A DNA stretch of 64,000 nt from the NCBI GenBank assembly GCA_913776615.1, contig CAJYPK010000024.1, positions 62,001 through 126,000 of the forward strand. The letters are read 5' to 3'. The stretch is from an uncultured Hymenobacter sp. (lineage in GTDB: Bacteria > Bacteroidota > Bacteroidia > Cytophagales > Hymenobacteraceae). The notes under the pieces were generated by a model. That model was not told where the DNA came from, made no database searches, and saw only the letters and a program-made list of their open reading frames with translations. The position numbers were made by a program, and so were the translations under genes. Shown here in pieces: positions 33,913 to 41,797 of the stretch. Numbering within the stretch: the stretch's first letter is position 1; each line of letters opens with the position of its first letter.

Positions 33913-34340
33913 GGATCGGGGAGGAGTGAAGGAGGAATGATTATACAACATTCGCGCGAGGGTCGTTAAATGAAGATGAAGATCGAATGTACGTTGGATG
34001 AAGAAAATGAACTGCCTGGGCAAGTACGCATAAAATCCCGTCGGTGGCTGGTAATAAGAGCTTACCGGAAGCAGTTGCTCGTAAAAATTTTGCCTGCTAC
34101 CCATTTTTTTCGTTGTTTTTTAGCTTGGCTGCGAGTTGCTAGTCGGTGGGCTACCCGCGAAGTGGGCCGCGCCAGGAGTGTGCTGTAGGTGTAAGACGGT
34201 GGTTTTTGACCCCTAAACGAGGCGGCAAAGGAGCTTGCCGGAAGCCGGTAGGCGCGGGATATTTGGTAGCGTTAGCTGGCCGCCGACTGTTGCGGCGGGC
34301 CGGCCATCCATTTCCCACCCACCTCCTTTTCCACCACTCT
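33913..34340. other. divergent spacer, no gene seen
   Basis: This 428-base gap lies between the divergent response-regulator and GH16 genes and should hold both promoters. The part 33960-34140 is AT-richer than the flanks. A 72-codon frame at 33970-34188 has no recognisable content and is not called. Confidence 0.5.
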
Positions 34341-35786
34341 ATGAACGTTACGCTTACCTCCCTGGTGGGAGCGGCGGCGCTGCTGCTCGCCGGCGCGCCC
34401 CGCCTCGCCCACGCCCAGACCTACCAGCAGGTGTGGGCCGATGAATTCAACGGCACGGCCGTCAACACCTCCAACTGGGTTTTCGAAACCGGCGGCGGCG
34501 GCTGGGGCAACAACGAGAAGCAGTACTACCAGGCCGCCAACGCCACGGTGGCCAACGGCGAGCTGACCATCACGGCCCGCAAGCAGAGCGTGGGCGGGAT
34601 GCCCTACACCTCGGCCCGCCTCAAAACGCAAGGGCTGAAGCAGTTCACCTACGGGCGCATGGAGGCCCGCATCCGGGTGCCGCTGGGGCAGGGGCTGTGG
34701 CCGGCGTTCTGGATGCTGGGCAGCAACATCAGCTCGGTGAGCTGGCCCCGCTGCGGTGAAATCGACATCATGGAGCAGGTGAACACCGATAGCCGCTGCT
34801 ACGGCACCGTGCACTGGGACAGCAACGGCCACGCGCAGTACGGCCAAAGCACACCCATGAGCGCCAACACCTACCACGTCTACAGCGTGGAATGGACGCC
34901 CAGCTACATCCGCTGGTTTGTGGATGGCAACAAGTACAACGAAATCAACATCGCCAACGGCGTGGGTGGCACCGAGGAGTTTCAGAAGCCCTTCTTTCTG
35001 CTGCTCAACCTGGCCGTGGCCGGCGACTGGCCCGGGCAAACGGTAGACGAAAGCAAGCTACCCGCCACGATGGCCGTCGATTACGTGCGGGTATATCAGC
35101 TGACCAGCGGCACCAGCACCGGCAGCTCCGTCACGCTGCAAGCCGAGGCCGCCAACGTGAACAGCGGCATGGCCGTCGAAACCTGCTCCGATACCGGCGG
35201 CGGGCAGGACATGGGGAACATCGACGCCGGCGACTACTTGGTGTTCAATAACATCAATTTCCCCAGCAGCGGGGCCTACACCATCGAGTACCGCGTGGCC
35301 AGCCCCAACGGCGGCACGGTTTCGTCGGACCTCAACGCCGGCTCCATCCAGCTGGGCAACACGGCCATCCCCGCCACCGGCGGCTGGCAAAACTGGACCA
35401 CCGTGAGCAAAACGGTGAACGTGAACGCGGGTACCTACAACTTCGGCGTGTACGCCCAAACGGCGGGCTACAACATCAACTGGGTCCGCATCACTAAGGT
35501 GAGTGGCGCCCGCGAGGCCGCGCCCACTACCACGGCGGCCAACGCCGGCCCCGCCGTCACGGCCGGCCTCTACCCCAACCCCGTGGCCGCCCACGAGCGC
35601 CTGCAAACCGAGCCCGCGCTGGTGGGTAGCGCCTACCAAGTGCTCGACGCGCTGGGCCGGGTGGCCAGCCAGGGCACCCTGGGCAGCGCTGGCCTCGACG
35701 TATCGGCGCTGCGCGCCGGCACCTACACGCTGCTGCTGACCCAGCCCGGCCAGCCCCGCGTGAGCCGGCACTTCAGCAAGCTGTAG
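34341..35786 (+). CDS. secreted GH16 beta-glucanase with CBM6 and T9SS sorting domain
   Basis: A 481-residue three-domain enzyme with a signal peptide ending AHAQ. GH16 (~25-250) has the retaining catalytic motif GEIDIMEQ with Glu140, Asp142 and Glu145, and fits laminarinase/beta-1,3-glucanase. Residues ~258-395 are a CBM6-like module (LQAEAANVNSGM, MGNIDAGDYLVF, VNVNAGTYNFGVY). The last ~75 residues are a type A T9SS domain (LYPNPVAAHERL, LDVSALRAGTYTLLL). It would be released at the cell surface to cut beta-glucans. ATG 34341 is chosen because it begins the signal peptide. A terminator follows. Confidence 0.95.
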   Translation: MNVTLTSLVGAAALLLAGAPRLAHAQTYQQVWADEFNGTAVNTSNWVFETGGGGWGNNEKQYYQAANATVANGELTITARKQSVGGMPYTSARLKTQGLKQFTYGRMEARIRVPLGQGLWPAFWMLGSNISSVSWPRCGEIDIMEQVNTDSRCYGTVHWDSNGHAQYGQSTPMSANTYHVYSVEWTPSYIRWFVDGNKYNEINIANGVGGTEEFQKPFFLLLNLAVAGDWPGQTVDESKLPATMAVDYVRVYQLTSGTSTGSSVTLQAEAANVNSGMAVETCSDTGGGQDMGNIDAGDYLVFNNINFPSSGAYTIEYRVASPNGGTVSSDLNAGSIQLGNTAIPATGGWQNWTTVSKTVNVNAGTYNFGVYAQTAGYNINWVRITKVSGAREAAPTTTAANAGPAVTAGLYPNPVAAHERLQTEPALVGSAYQVLDALGRVASQGTLGSAGLDVSALRAGTYTLLLTQPGQPRVSRHFSKL

Positions 35787-35808
35787 CGCGGAGTGGTTAA
35801 TAGAAAGT

Positions 35809-35847
35809 AAAAAGAGCGGGCTGCCCACCGGGCGGCCCGCTCTTTTT
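35809..35847 (+). terminator. Rho-independent terminator
   Basis: AAAAAGAGCGGGC pairs with GCCCGCTCTTTTT around a short GC loop, 23 bases after the GH16 stop. Nearly symmetric, so it could work in both directions. Confidence 0.88.
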
Positions 35848-35905
35848 GCGGCCATTTTCGGCTGGCTTACGTTTGGCCGGAAATTAACTTGTCTGTTAGC
35901 GCGCG

Positions 35906-36421
35906 ATGAAATCGAGCTTCCTATTTATGCTGTGCGGCCTGCTGCTGGCCGCCGCCGGCACGGTGGCCCGGCCGCCGGCCACGACCATCTACCTGGTGCG
36001 CCACGGTGAAAAAGACCTCACGCCCGGTCTCGCCGACCCGCCCCTTACTGTGGTCGGTGAGGCCCGCGCCCAGGCGCTGGCCAAGCGCCTGGCGAGCCAC
36101 CACCCGGTCGCGCTGTTCACCACCGATACGCGCCGCACCCGCGCCACGCTGGCCCCGCTTGCCCAGGCCACCGGCCTCACGCCGCAGGTGTACAGCACCA
36201 AGGAGCAAGCCGCCCTGGCCGCCCGGCTGGGTAAGGAGTTTCCCGGCAAAACGGTGGTCGTGGTGGGGCATTCCAACACCCTGCTGCCGCTGCTCACGGC
36301 GATGGGCGTGGGGCCGCTGCCCGCCGAGATTCGGGACGAGCAGTACGACTTGCTGTTTAAGGTGACGCTGCGGGCGGGCCAGTCCCCGCGGCTGATAATG
36401 AGCCGCTACGGGGCGAAGTGA
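35906..36421 (+). CDS. exported histidine phosphatase (SixA/phosphoglycerate-mutase type)
   Basis: A 171-residue protein with a signal peptide and the phosphohistidine motif TIYLVRHGEKD (Arg32, His33, Gly34). The second conserved histidine is in VVVVGHSNTLLP and an Arg pair is in TDTRRTRAT. The signal peptide puts it in the periplasm or outer membrane, where it may act as a general or phytase-like phosphatase. Its stop codon immediately abuts the 330-base inverted repeat. Confidence 0.9.
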   Translation: MKSSFLFMLCGLLLAAAGTVARPPATTIYLVRHGEKDLTPGLADPPLTVVGEARAQALAKRLASHHPVALFTTDTRRTRATLAPLAQATGLTPQVYSTKEQAALAARLGKEFPGKTVVVVGHSNTLLPLLTAMGVGPLPAEIRDEQYDLLFKVTLRAGQSPRLIMSRYGAK

Positions 36422-36751
36422 GTGTAGGGTAAGCTTTAGCTTGCCCGGCGTCTGGGTGGTCGCTGCCCATGCAAACGCACTGGCGCGAGTTTAGGCGCAG
36501 CCGTAACTCGTGCCCGGCCATGATGTGGAGGCTGCGCCTCCACTGCCGCAACGCGGCAAGCTTACGCTTGTTCGTCACTCATTTATAAAATTTCAGAATA
36601 CCCGGACGCGAGTTTGCCGCTTCGCGGCAGTGGAGGCGCAGCCTCCACGTCATAGCCCGGCACGAGTTACGGCTGCGCCTAAACTCGCGCCAGTGCGTTT
36701 GCGCGGGCAACGACCACCCGGACGCCGGGCAAGCTAAAGCTTACCCTACAC
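36422..36751. repeat. Family E long inverted repeat with nested family F units
   Basis: Two arms of about 135 bases (36422-36557 and 36616-36751), near-identical when inverted (about ten differences by eye), flank a ~60-base centre. From outside in, each arm contains the family E hairpin (GTGTAGGGTAAGCTTTAGCT), a GGTGGTCG segment, a family F unit (CTGGCGCGAGTTTAGG) and a GTGGAGGCTGCGCCTCCAC palindrome. It fills the gap between the convergent phosphatase and GH92 genes. Confidence 0.95.
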
Positions 36752-38953
36752 TTACTTCGCCACTACTTCCAGCTGGCCGCCAGTGGTCAGTAGCTGGTGC
36801 GATACGAAGTAGCCGGGACTCGTTTTGCCATTGACGCGGATGGTGCTCAGCTGGCGGCTGGGGCCGGATTTTTTCACCGTCAGTACTTTGCCATTGGGCA
36901 TGGTCCAGCGGACTTCGTCGAAGACGGGGAGCGTGACGATGTAGCGGGCGTCGGCGGCCGAGAGCGGGTAGAGGCCGGTGGCGCTGAAGACGTACCAGGC
37001 CGACATCTCGCCCGCGTCGTCCATGCCCGAGAAGGCGAGGCCCTTCTCGCCGGTGTTGTAGAACTTGGCCATGATCTCGTCGAGCCGCTGCTGCGACTTT
37101 TCAGGCTTGCCCACGAAGTAGTAGGAAAACGGGGTTTCGTGGTCGGGCTGATTGCCGTGGCAGTACTGGCCGATGAAGCCCGATACGTTGCGGGCGATGT
37201 AATTCGGATTCCAGGGCACGGTAAACAGCGAGTCGAGCTTGGCCTCGAAGGGGCGCGGGCCGCCGTACAAATCAACCAGCCCCGGCATATCGTGGGGCGC
37301 GAAGAACGAAACCTGCCAGGCGTTGGCCTCGCGGTACATGTACTCGTAGTAGGGGTACTGCGGGTTGAAGTTCTTCACCCACTGGCCGTTGGCCTGCCGC
37401 CCGCGCATAAATTTGGTGCCGGGGTCGAAGACGTTGCGGTAATTTTTGGAGCGGGCCATGAGCACGCGATACTGCGCGGTATCGTGCAGCGCCCGGGCCA
37501 GCTGGGCCACGGCGTAGTCATCGAAGGCATATTCCAGGGTTTTGGAAACACCGGCGGTACCGGGGGTTTCCACGTGGGGGGCAGCCACCTCGGTGGTGGC
37601 GATGTAGCCCTTCTGAATGTACTCCTTGATGTGGGGCCGGGTGCCGCCTTCCACGTTGGCGTTGCGCAGCAGCAGGCGATACACGTCCTGCACGTCGAAA
37701 TTGGTGACGCCGCGCTGGTAGGCCCCGGCCACGAACGAGGCCGCGTGGTCGCCGTGAAAAAAGGTCGGGATGAAGCCCGTCTTGTCCCCCATATCCTGCA
37801 TCGACTTGATGATGTCGGCCGTTACGTCGGGCGCGAGCATACTCATCAGCACGTCCTTGTTGCGGTAGGTATCCCAGAGCGAGGGTAGGGTGTAATATTG
37901 AAAATCAGCCTTGACCACCTGGCCCTTCACGTCGCGGTACTCGCCGTTGGCGTCGCTGCGCAGGGCGGGCCACAGAAACGAGCGGTAGAGGCAGGTGTAG
38001 AACATGGTTTGCTGCTGGGCGGTGCCGCCTTTCACGGTCACGCGGTTCAGCAGCTGGTTCCAGGTGGCGGCGGCGGCCTGGCGCACGTCCTCGAAAGAGC
38101 GGCGGCCCAGCTCCTGGGCCAGGTTCTGGCGGGCGTTTTCGGTGCTCACGAAGGAGAGGCCCAGGCGCAGCTCCACGGGCTGGCGGTTGCCGTCGGCCAG
38201 GCGCAGCACGGCCAGACCCTCCTTGGTGCCTTTATTCTGAAGGGTAATATCCTGAATGTCGGCGCTGAGCTCGGCGTAGAAATAGGCGGTTTGCTCACCG
38301 GTTTTCTGGAAGCCCTGCACGGCCTTACTACCCACCTTTTCGATGGTCCAGTCGTTGACGTGCTCGTTCGAGCGGCCCAGCTTAAAGACGATTTGGCGGT
38401 CCTGCGCCCGGGGGTAGTAATACTGGTGCAGCCCGCAGCGCAGGGTCGAGGTCAGGCGCACGCGCACGTTGTAGTCTTGGAGCGTCACGCCGTAGTAGCC
38501 GGGGGCGGCCGTTTCGGTAGCGTGCGAGAAGCGCGAGGCGTAGCCGCCGCCGGCCGGGGCCGCGCCCGTTACGGGCAGTACGGGCAGGTGGCAGAGGTTC
38601 CAGTGGCCCTTGTTGGTGTGGGTAAAGGCCTGAATAACCGAGTCTTCGTACTGATAGCCCGAGCCGGTATTAAACTCGGTGACGGGGCTGAGCTGCACCA
38701 TCGCGTTGGGCAAAGAGCTGCCCGGAAAAGCCAGCCCGGCCCATACGCCGTGCCAGCCGGGCGGGGCCACGTAGCCCACCAGCTTGGGGTCGGTAAAGGC
38801 CGCCGTGCCGATGAGCGGGTTCACGTACTGGCCCGGGCCGCCGGGTTGGCTGGCCTGGCCCGGTTTCGTCGAAGGCACCATCTTGGTGCAGGCGAAGGCG
38901 CTGAGCGCCAGTAGCGCGAATAGGGAGCGGGAGGACGGGCTGATAGACTGCAT
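36752..38953 (-). CDS. GH92 alpha-mannosidase lipoprotein
   Basis: A 733-residue GH92 exo-alpha-mannosidase, a Ca2+-dependent inverting enzyme family active on N-glycans and fungal mannan. The signal ends ALSAFAC, so it is lipidated at Cys22. GH92 hallmarks are YVNPLIGT near the N-terminus, GYQYEDSVIQAFTHTN, the central WDTYR, and FSGMDDAGEMSAWYVFSATG near the end, where the acidic pair supports catalysis. It starts the left arm of the mannan locus and its stop codon abuts the long inverted repeat. A second GH92 is at 56204-58576. Confidence 0.95.
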   Translation of the reverse strand: MQSISPSSRSLFALLALSAFACTKMVPSTKPGQASQPGGPGQYVNPLIGTAAFTDPKLVGYVAPPGWHGVWAGLAFPGSSLPNAMVQLSPVTEFNTGSGYQYEDSVIQAFTHTNKGHWNLCHLPVLPVTGAAPAGGGYASRFSHATETAAPGYYGVTLQDYNVRVRLTSTLRCGLHQYYYPRAQDRQIVFKLGRSNEHVNDWTIEKVGSKAVQGFQKTGEQTAYFYAELSADIQDITLQNKGTKEGLAVLRLADGNRQPVELRLGLSFVSTENARQNLAQELGRRSFEDVRQAAAATWNQLLNRVTVKGGTAQQQTMFYTCLYRSFLWPALRSDANGEYRDVKGQVVKADFQYYTLPSLWDTYRNKDVLMSMLAPDVTADIIKSMQDMGDKTGFIPTFFHGDHAASFVAGAYQRGVTNFDVQDVYRLLLRNANVEGGTRPHIKEYIQKGYIATTEVAAPHVETPGTAGVSKTLEYAFDDYAVAQLARALHDTAQYRVLMARSKNYRNVFDPGTKFMRGRQANGQWVKNFNPQYPYYEYMYREANAWQVSFFAPHDMPGLVDLYGGPRPFEAKLDSLFTVPWNPNYIARNVSGFIGQYCHGNQPDHETPFSYYFVGKPEKSQQRLDEIMAKFYNTGEKGLAFSGMDDAGEMSAWYVFSATGLYPLSAADARYIVTLPVFDEVRWTMPNGKVLTVKKSGPSRQLSTIRVNGKTSPGYFVSHQLLTTGGQLEVVAK

Positions 38954-39001
38954 TATAATTGATAAAAGGTTTTAGCAAGGAAGTTTGTGCGTGGCCCGGC
39001 A

Positions 39002-39137
39002 GTAGCGCGGACTCTGCGAGTCCGCATTGCAATCGGCGCGAAGGCAACGCGGATGTGAAATTGGAGTCGGCCCGCATCGCTTGCGTTTGCGTGCCAATCG
39101 GCGCGGCTGCAACGCGGACTCGCAGAGTCCGCGCTAC
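39002..39137. repeat. Family G inverted repeat, copy 1
   Basis: GTAGCGCGGACTCTGCGAG and its complement flank a ~75-base centre; each arm contains GCGGACTC-TGC-GAGTCCGC. The element stops directly at the stop codon of the GH76 gene (39138). Confidence 0.9.
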
Positions 39138-40589
39138 TTACTGCTTAATGAAGCGCTTGGTGAGCCACTGCCCGCCCTCCTGCCAGGACACGGTGTACAC
39201 GCCGGGGGCCAGCGCCGACACGTCGAGCGTCGCGGCGGGGAGGTTGGTAGTCAGCACCGTTTGCCCCAGGGAGTTCACCACCGTGATGCGGCCCGGGGCT
39301 CGCTGGGGGTCGGCGGGCAGCGTCAGGCGGTGCCGGACCGGATTGGGGAATAAGTCGGCCGCCCGGGAGGCGGCCGGGCCAGCGGCGGCGAGCGGGGTAG
39401 CCGGCATCACCGCCGCCACCCGCAAAATGGCCGCCGCCGCGCAGGCCTGTCCCATCAGCTGCACCGAGGCCGGGAAGAGGTAGCGGCGGTCGAGGTTCCA
39501 GGTGCCGTCGGCGTCGCTGTACGAGCCGGGATAGTAGCCCAGCTGGTCGCGGCCGTAGTCGATGAGGTAGTCCACGATGTCGCGGGCGGCGCTGAGCCAC
39601 TGCGCATTGTGGTCAACCTCGTAGAAATCAACCAGCATCTCGACCATATCGCTGCCGCCCCAGAAGGAAATCTCGCGCACGCCCCTGCCGGGCGTGTACC
39701 ACTGCCGCAGGCAGGCGTTGGCCAGCAGGGTGGCGTCGTCGAGGTAGCGACTATCGCCGGTGCGCTGGTAGAGCCGCAGCGCCAGCTGCACGTTGGGCGT
39801 GGTTTGGTAGGCCCGGTAGCCGGCCCCGTTTTCGCCGTGGCCGGTCAGGCTCCAGCTACCGTTGCTGAAGAAGGAATACTGGTTGAGGAGGTTGGTGCCG
39901 GCGTCGCGCAGCCGCCGGGCGGGGTCGTTGATGAGCTCGTAGTAGCGCTTCGCAGTAGTTAGGTAAGTAGGGTCGGGGCTGTCCTTGGCCAGCTGGGCGC
40001 ACTGCAAGGCTGGCAAAATGGTAGCCTGCGAATAGAATTTTCCCCAGCCCAGCTCGGCTTCCTTCTGCGGCACGCCCCAGTTGGCATCGCGGGCCCGGAG
40101 GCAGTAAGTGAGGCCGATGAGCGAGCGCTCGTAGAGACCGTTTTCGGCGGGCAGCACTTGCTGGTAGGCATCGAGCAGGGCCAGCCCCACGATGGCGTTG
40201 TCGTCGTAGAGCGGGTCGGCCCCGGGCACGATGTCGGAGGCATACTTGCCGTTTTGCTGGTACTGGTCGAGGGCGTAGGCGTAGGACTTGAGCCGGGCCG
40301 TATACTTGGCCGGGTTGACGAGCGCCCCGTAGCGCAGCGCCCGCAGCATGTGCGAGGCCGGCCACACGTAGCTCGCCCCGCCGCGCTCCACGATAACGTT
40401 CTCATTGCCATCAATCTGCTCCACGTAGAGTTGCTTGCTGGCGTTGTAGAACTTGGTGTTGAGCTTGTCCAGAATGGCCTCGCCGGCCACCTGGTACCGG
40501 TTTTGGCCCAGGGCGGCCGAGGCCGTGAGCAGCAAGCCCGCGAGCAGGCCCAGCCGCGGCCTCCCGCGGCAAATGGTGGAAAAGCGCAT
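39138..40589 (-). CDS. GH76-like glycosidase with T9SS sorting domain
   Basis: A 483-residue exported enzyme with a signal peptide ending ALGQ. It is an (alpha/alpha)6-barrel protein with the Asp pair PLYDDNAIVGLALLDAY (Asp129, Asp130), the arrangement of GH76 endo-alpha-1,6-mannanases; WGGSDMVEMLVDFYE is another typical helix. The last ~75 residues are a type A sorting domain (LFPNPVRHRL, LDVSALAPGVYTVSW, RFIKQ), so it should leave the cell via T9SS. Close AGE or GH105/GH88 relatives cannot be excluded. Neighbouring GH92, GH76 and ManA genes favour a mannan role. Confidence 0.8.
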   Translation of the reverse strand: MRFSTICRGRPRLGLLAGLLLTASAALGQNRYQVAGEAILDKLNTKFYNASKQLYVEQIDGNENVIVERGGASYVWPASHMLRALRYGALVNPAKYTARLKSYAYALDQYQQNGKYASDIVPGADPLYDDNAIVGLALLDAYQQVLPAENGLYERSLIGLTYCLRARDANWGVPQKEAELGWGKFYSQATILPALQCAQLAKDSPDPTYLTTAKRYYELINDPARRLRDAGTNLLNQYSFFSNGSWSLTGHGENGAGYRAYQTTPNVQLALRLYQRTGDSRYLDDATLLANACLRQWYTPGRGVREISFWGGSDMVEMLVDFYEVDHNAQWLSAARDIVDYLIDYGRDQLGYYPGSYSDADGTWNLDRRYLFPASVQLMGQACAAAAILRVAAVMPATPLAAAGPAASRAADLFPNPVRHRLTLPADPQRAPGRITVVNSLGQTVLTTNLPAATLDVSALAPGVYTVSWQEGGQWLTKRFIKQ

Positions 40590-40645
40590 CGGCAGGGGAG
40601 GGCGGTAAAAAGTGGAAAAGGAGCGCGGTTGGAAAGGCGGGCCGG

Positions 40646-41491
40646 CTAGCGCTCGGCCAAATGATAGGAAACCAGGTCGTCGATGGGCGAGCGGATGATT
40701 TTGCCGACGGCCATGCCGTGCGCGGCGGCGGCCCGGCCCAGCGCGTCGCGAAAATGATACCCCACCGACCCCACGCAGTTGAAGGGGTAGGCGCGGTAAT
40801 CGGGGTATTTTTTAATGATGTTGCGGAAAAACAAATCGAACGCCTCGGCCACCAGCGCCCGGCAGTAATCCGCCGCCGCGTGGTCGTAGGCAAACCGGGC
40901 GAAGCTGGCAATGAAGCGGTTGGGAAAGGGACGGTTGTAGAGATGGTCTAGGATGGCGTCGCGCTCCAGGCCGTGGGTGGCGTGAAAGGCCGCCCGCAAA
41001 TCGGCCGGCATGTCGCCGCGCAGGTAGTCGCGCAGCAGCGCCTTGCCGATAAAGGCCCCGCTGCCCTCATCGCCCAGGAAGTACCCCAGCGAGTCCACGT
41101 TCTGGGTGATTTGCTGCCCGTCGTACACGCACGAGTTGGTGCCCGTGCCCAGGATGGCCGCGAATCCCGGCTGCCGGCCCAGCAGCGCCCGCGCCGCCGC
41201 CAATAAGTCGTGGCCCACCACCACGCGGGCCTGCCCGAACACCGCCCGCATGGCCTCGGCCACGGTGGCCACCTGCGCCGGCGACACTACGCTGGCCCCG
41301 TAGTAATACACCTCCGCAACGGCGTCGGTATCCAGGCTAGCGGGCAGGTGCTGCCGCAGCGAGGCGATGATGCCCGCCGTATCGATAAACTCCGGATTGT
41401 AGCCCTCCGTGGAAAAAAACGAGCGGGCTGAATGGGCATCGATCAGGCACCAGGTGGTCTTGGTCGAGCCGCCGTCGGCGATCAGAATCAT
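40646..41491 (-). CDS. BadF/BadG/BcrA-type sugar kinase
   Basis: A 281-residue actin-like ATPase. MILIADGGSTKTTWCLID is the phosphate-1 motif; ILGTGTNSCVYDG is phosphate-2, and GDEGSGAFIGKALL the following glycine-rich loop. Bacteroidota members are annotated N-acetylglucosamine kinases. In this locus, where the mannose porter and ManA need a kinase to make mannose-6-phosphate and none other is present, a mannose-kinase role is a reasonable inference. It is transcribed with the GH76/GH92 genes on the minus strand and diverges from manA. Confidence 0.85.
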   Translation of the reverse strand: MILIADGGSTKTTWCLIDAHSARSFFSTEGYNPEFIDTAGIIASLRQHLPASLDTDAVAEVYYYGASVVSPAQVATVAEAMRAVFGQARVVVGHDLLAAARALLGRQPGFAAILGTGTNSCVYDGQQITQNVDSLGYFLGDEGSGAFIGKALLRDYLRGDMPADLRAAFHATHGLERDAILDHLYNRPFPNRFIASFARFAYDHAAADYCRALVAEAFDLFFRNIIKKYPDYRAYPFNCVGSVGYHFRDALGRAAAAHGMAVGKIIRSPIDDLVSYHLAER

Positions 41492-41690
41492 GGGTGGGGA
41501 TGGGAAAATGCCGGGGTCGGCGGCGCTTACTCTTGCTAACTACTCTCGGCTGCTACACGAAGCTGCTGGCAAAGTAAAGGGTTGTTTTGAGAAAAATAAA
41601 AATTATTTTGCGCGTTTAAGGTTAAAACAATCATTTTTGCTATCAATATTTGCGGCGACGACAAGCAGCGGGCATTGAGTAAGCTGCTCA
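41492..41690. promoter_or_regulatory. divergent promoter region, kinase / manA
   Basis: About 100 AT-rich bases (41570-41660) in an otherwise GC-rich region separate the divergent kinase and manA genes and probably hold both promoters. No exact Bacteroidota -33/-7 pair can be fixed by eye. A family C repeat follows. Confidence 0.5.
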
Positions 41691-41768
41691 TGTAACACCA
41701 AGCTCCGGCTTGGTGAGGCGCTCAACGGGCGCGTCCTACCGTAGCACCAAGCTGGAGCTTGGTGTTAC
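41691..41768. repeat. Family C inverted repeat, copy 2
   Basis: TGTAACACCAAGCTCCGGCT and the complementary GGAGCTTGGTGTTAC arm, with ~30 bases between. It ends 29 bases before the manA ATG, between promoter-like DNA and the gene. Confidence 0.93.
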
Positions 41769-41797
41769 CTCATCCTTTTCCACAAGACCTTTTTTTT

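Noticed and set aside
33970..34188. 72-codon frame in the regulator/GH16 divergent spacer
   Set aside because: No family features and it overlaps the expected promoter region.
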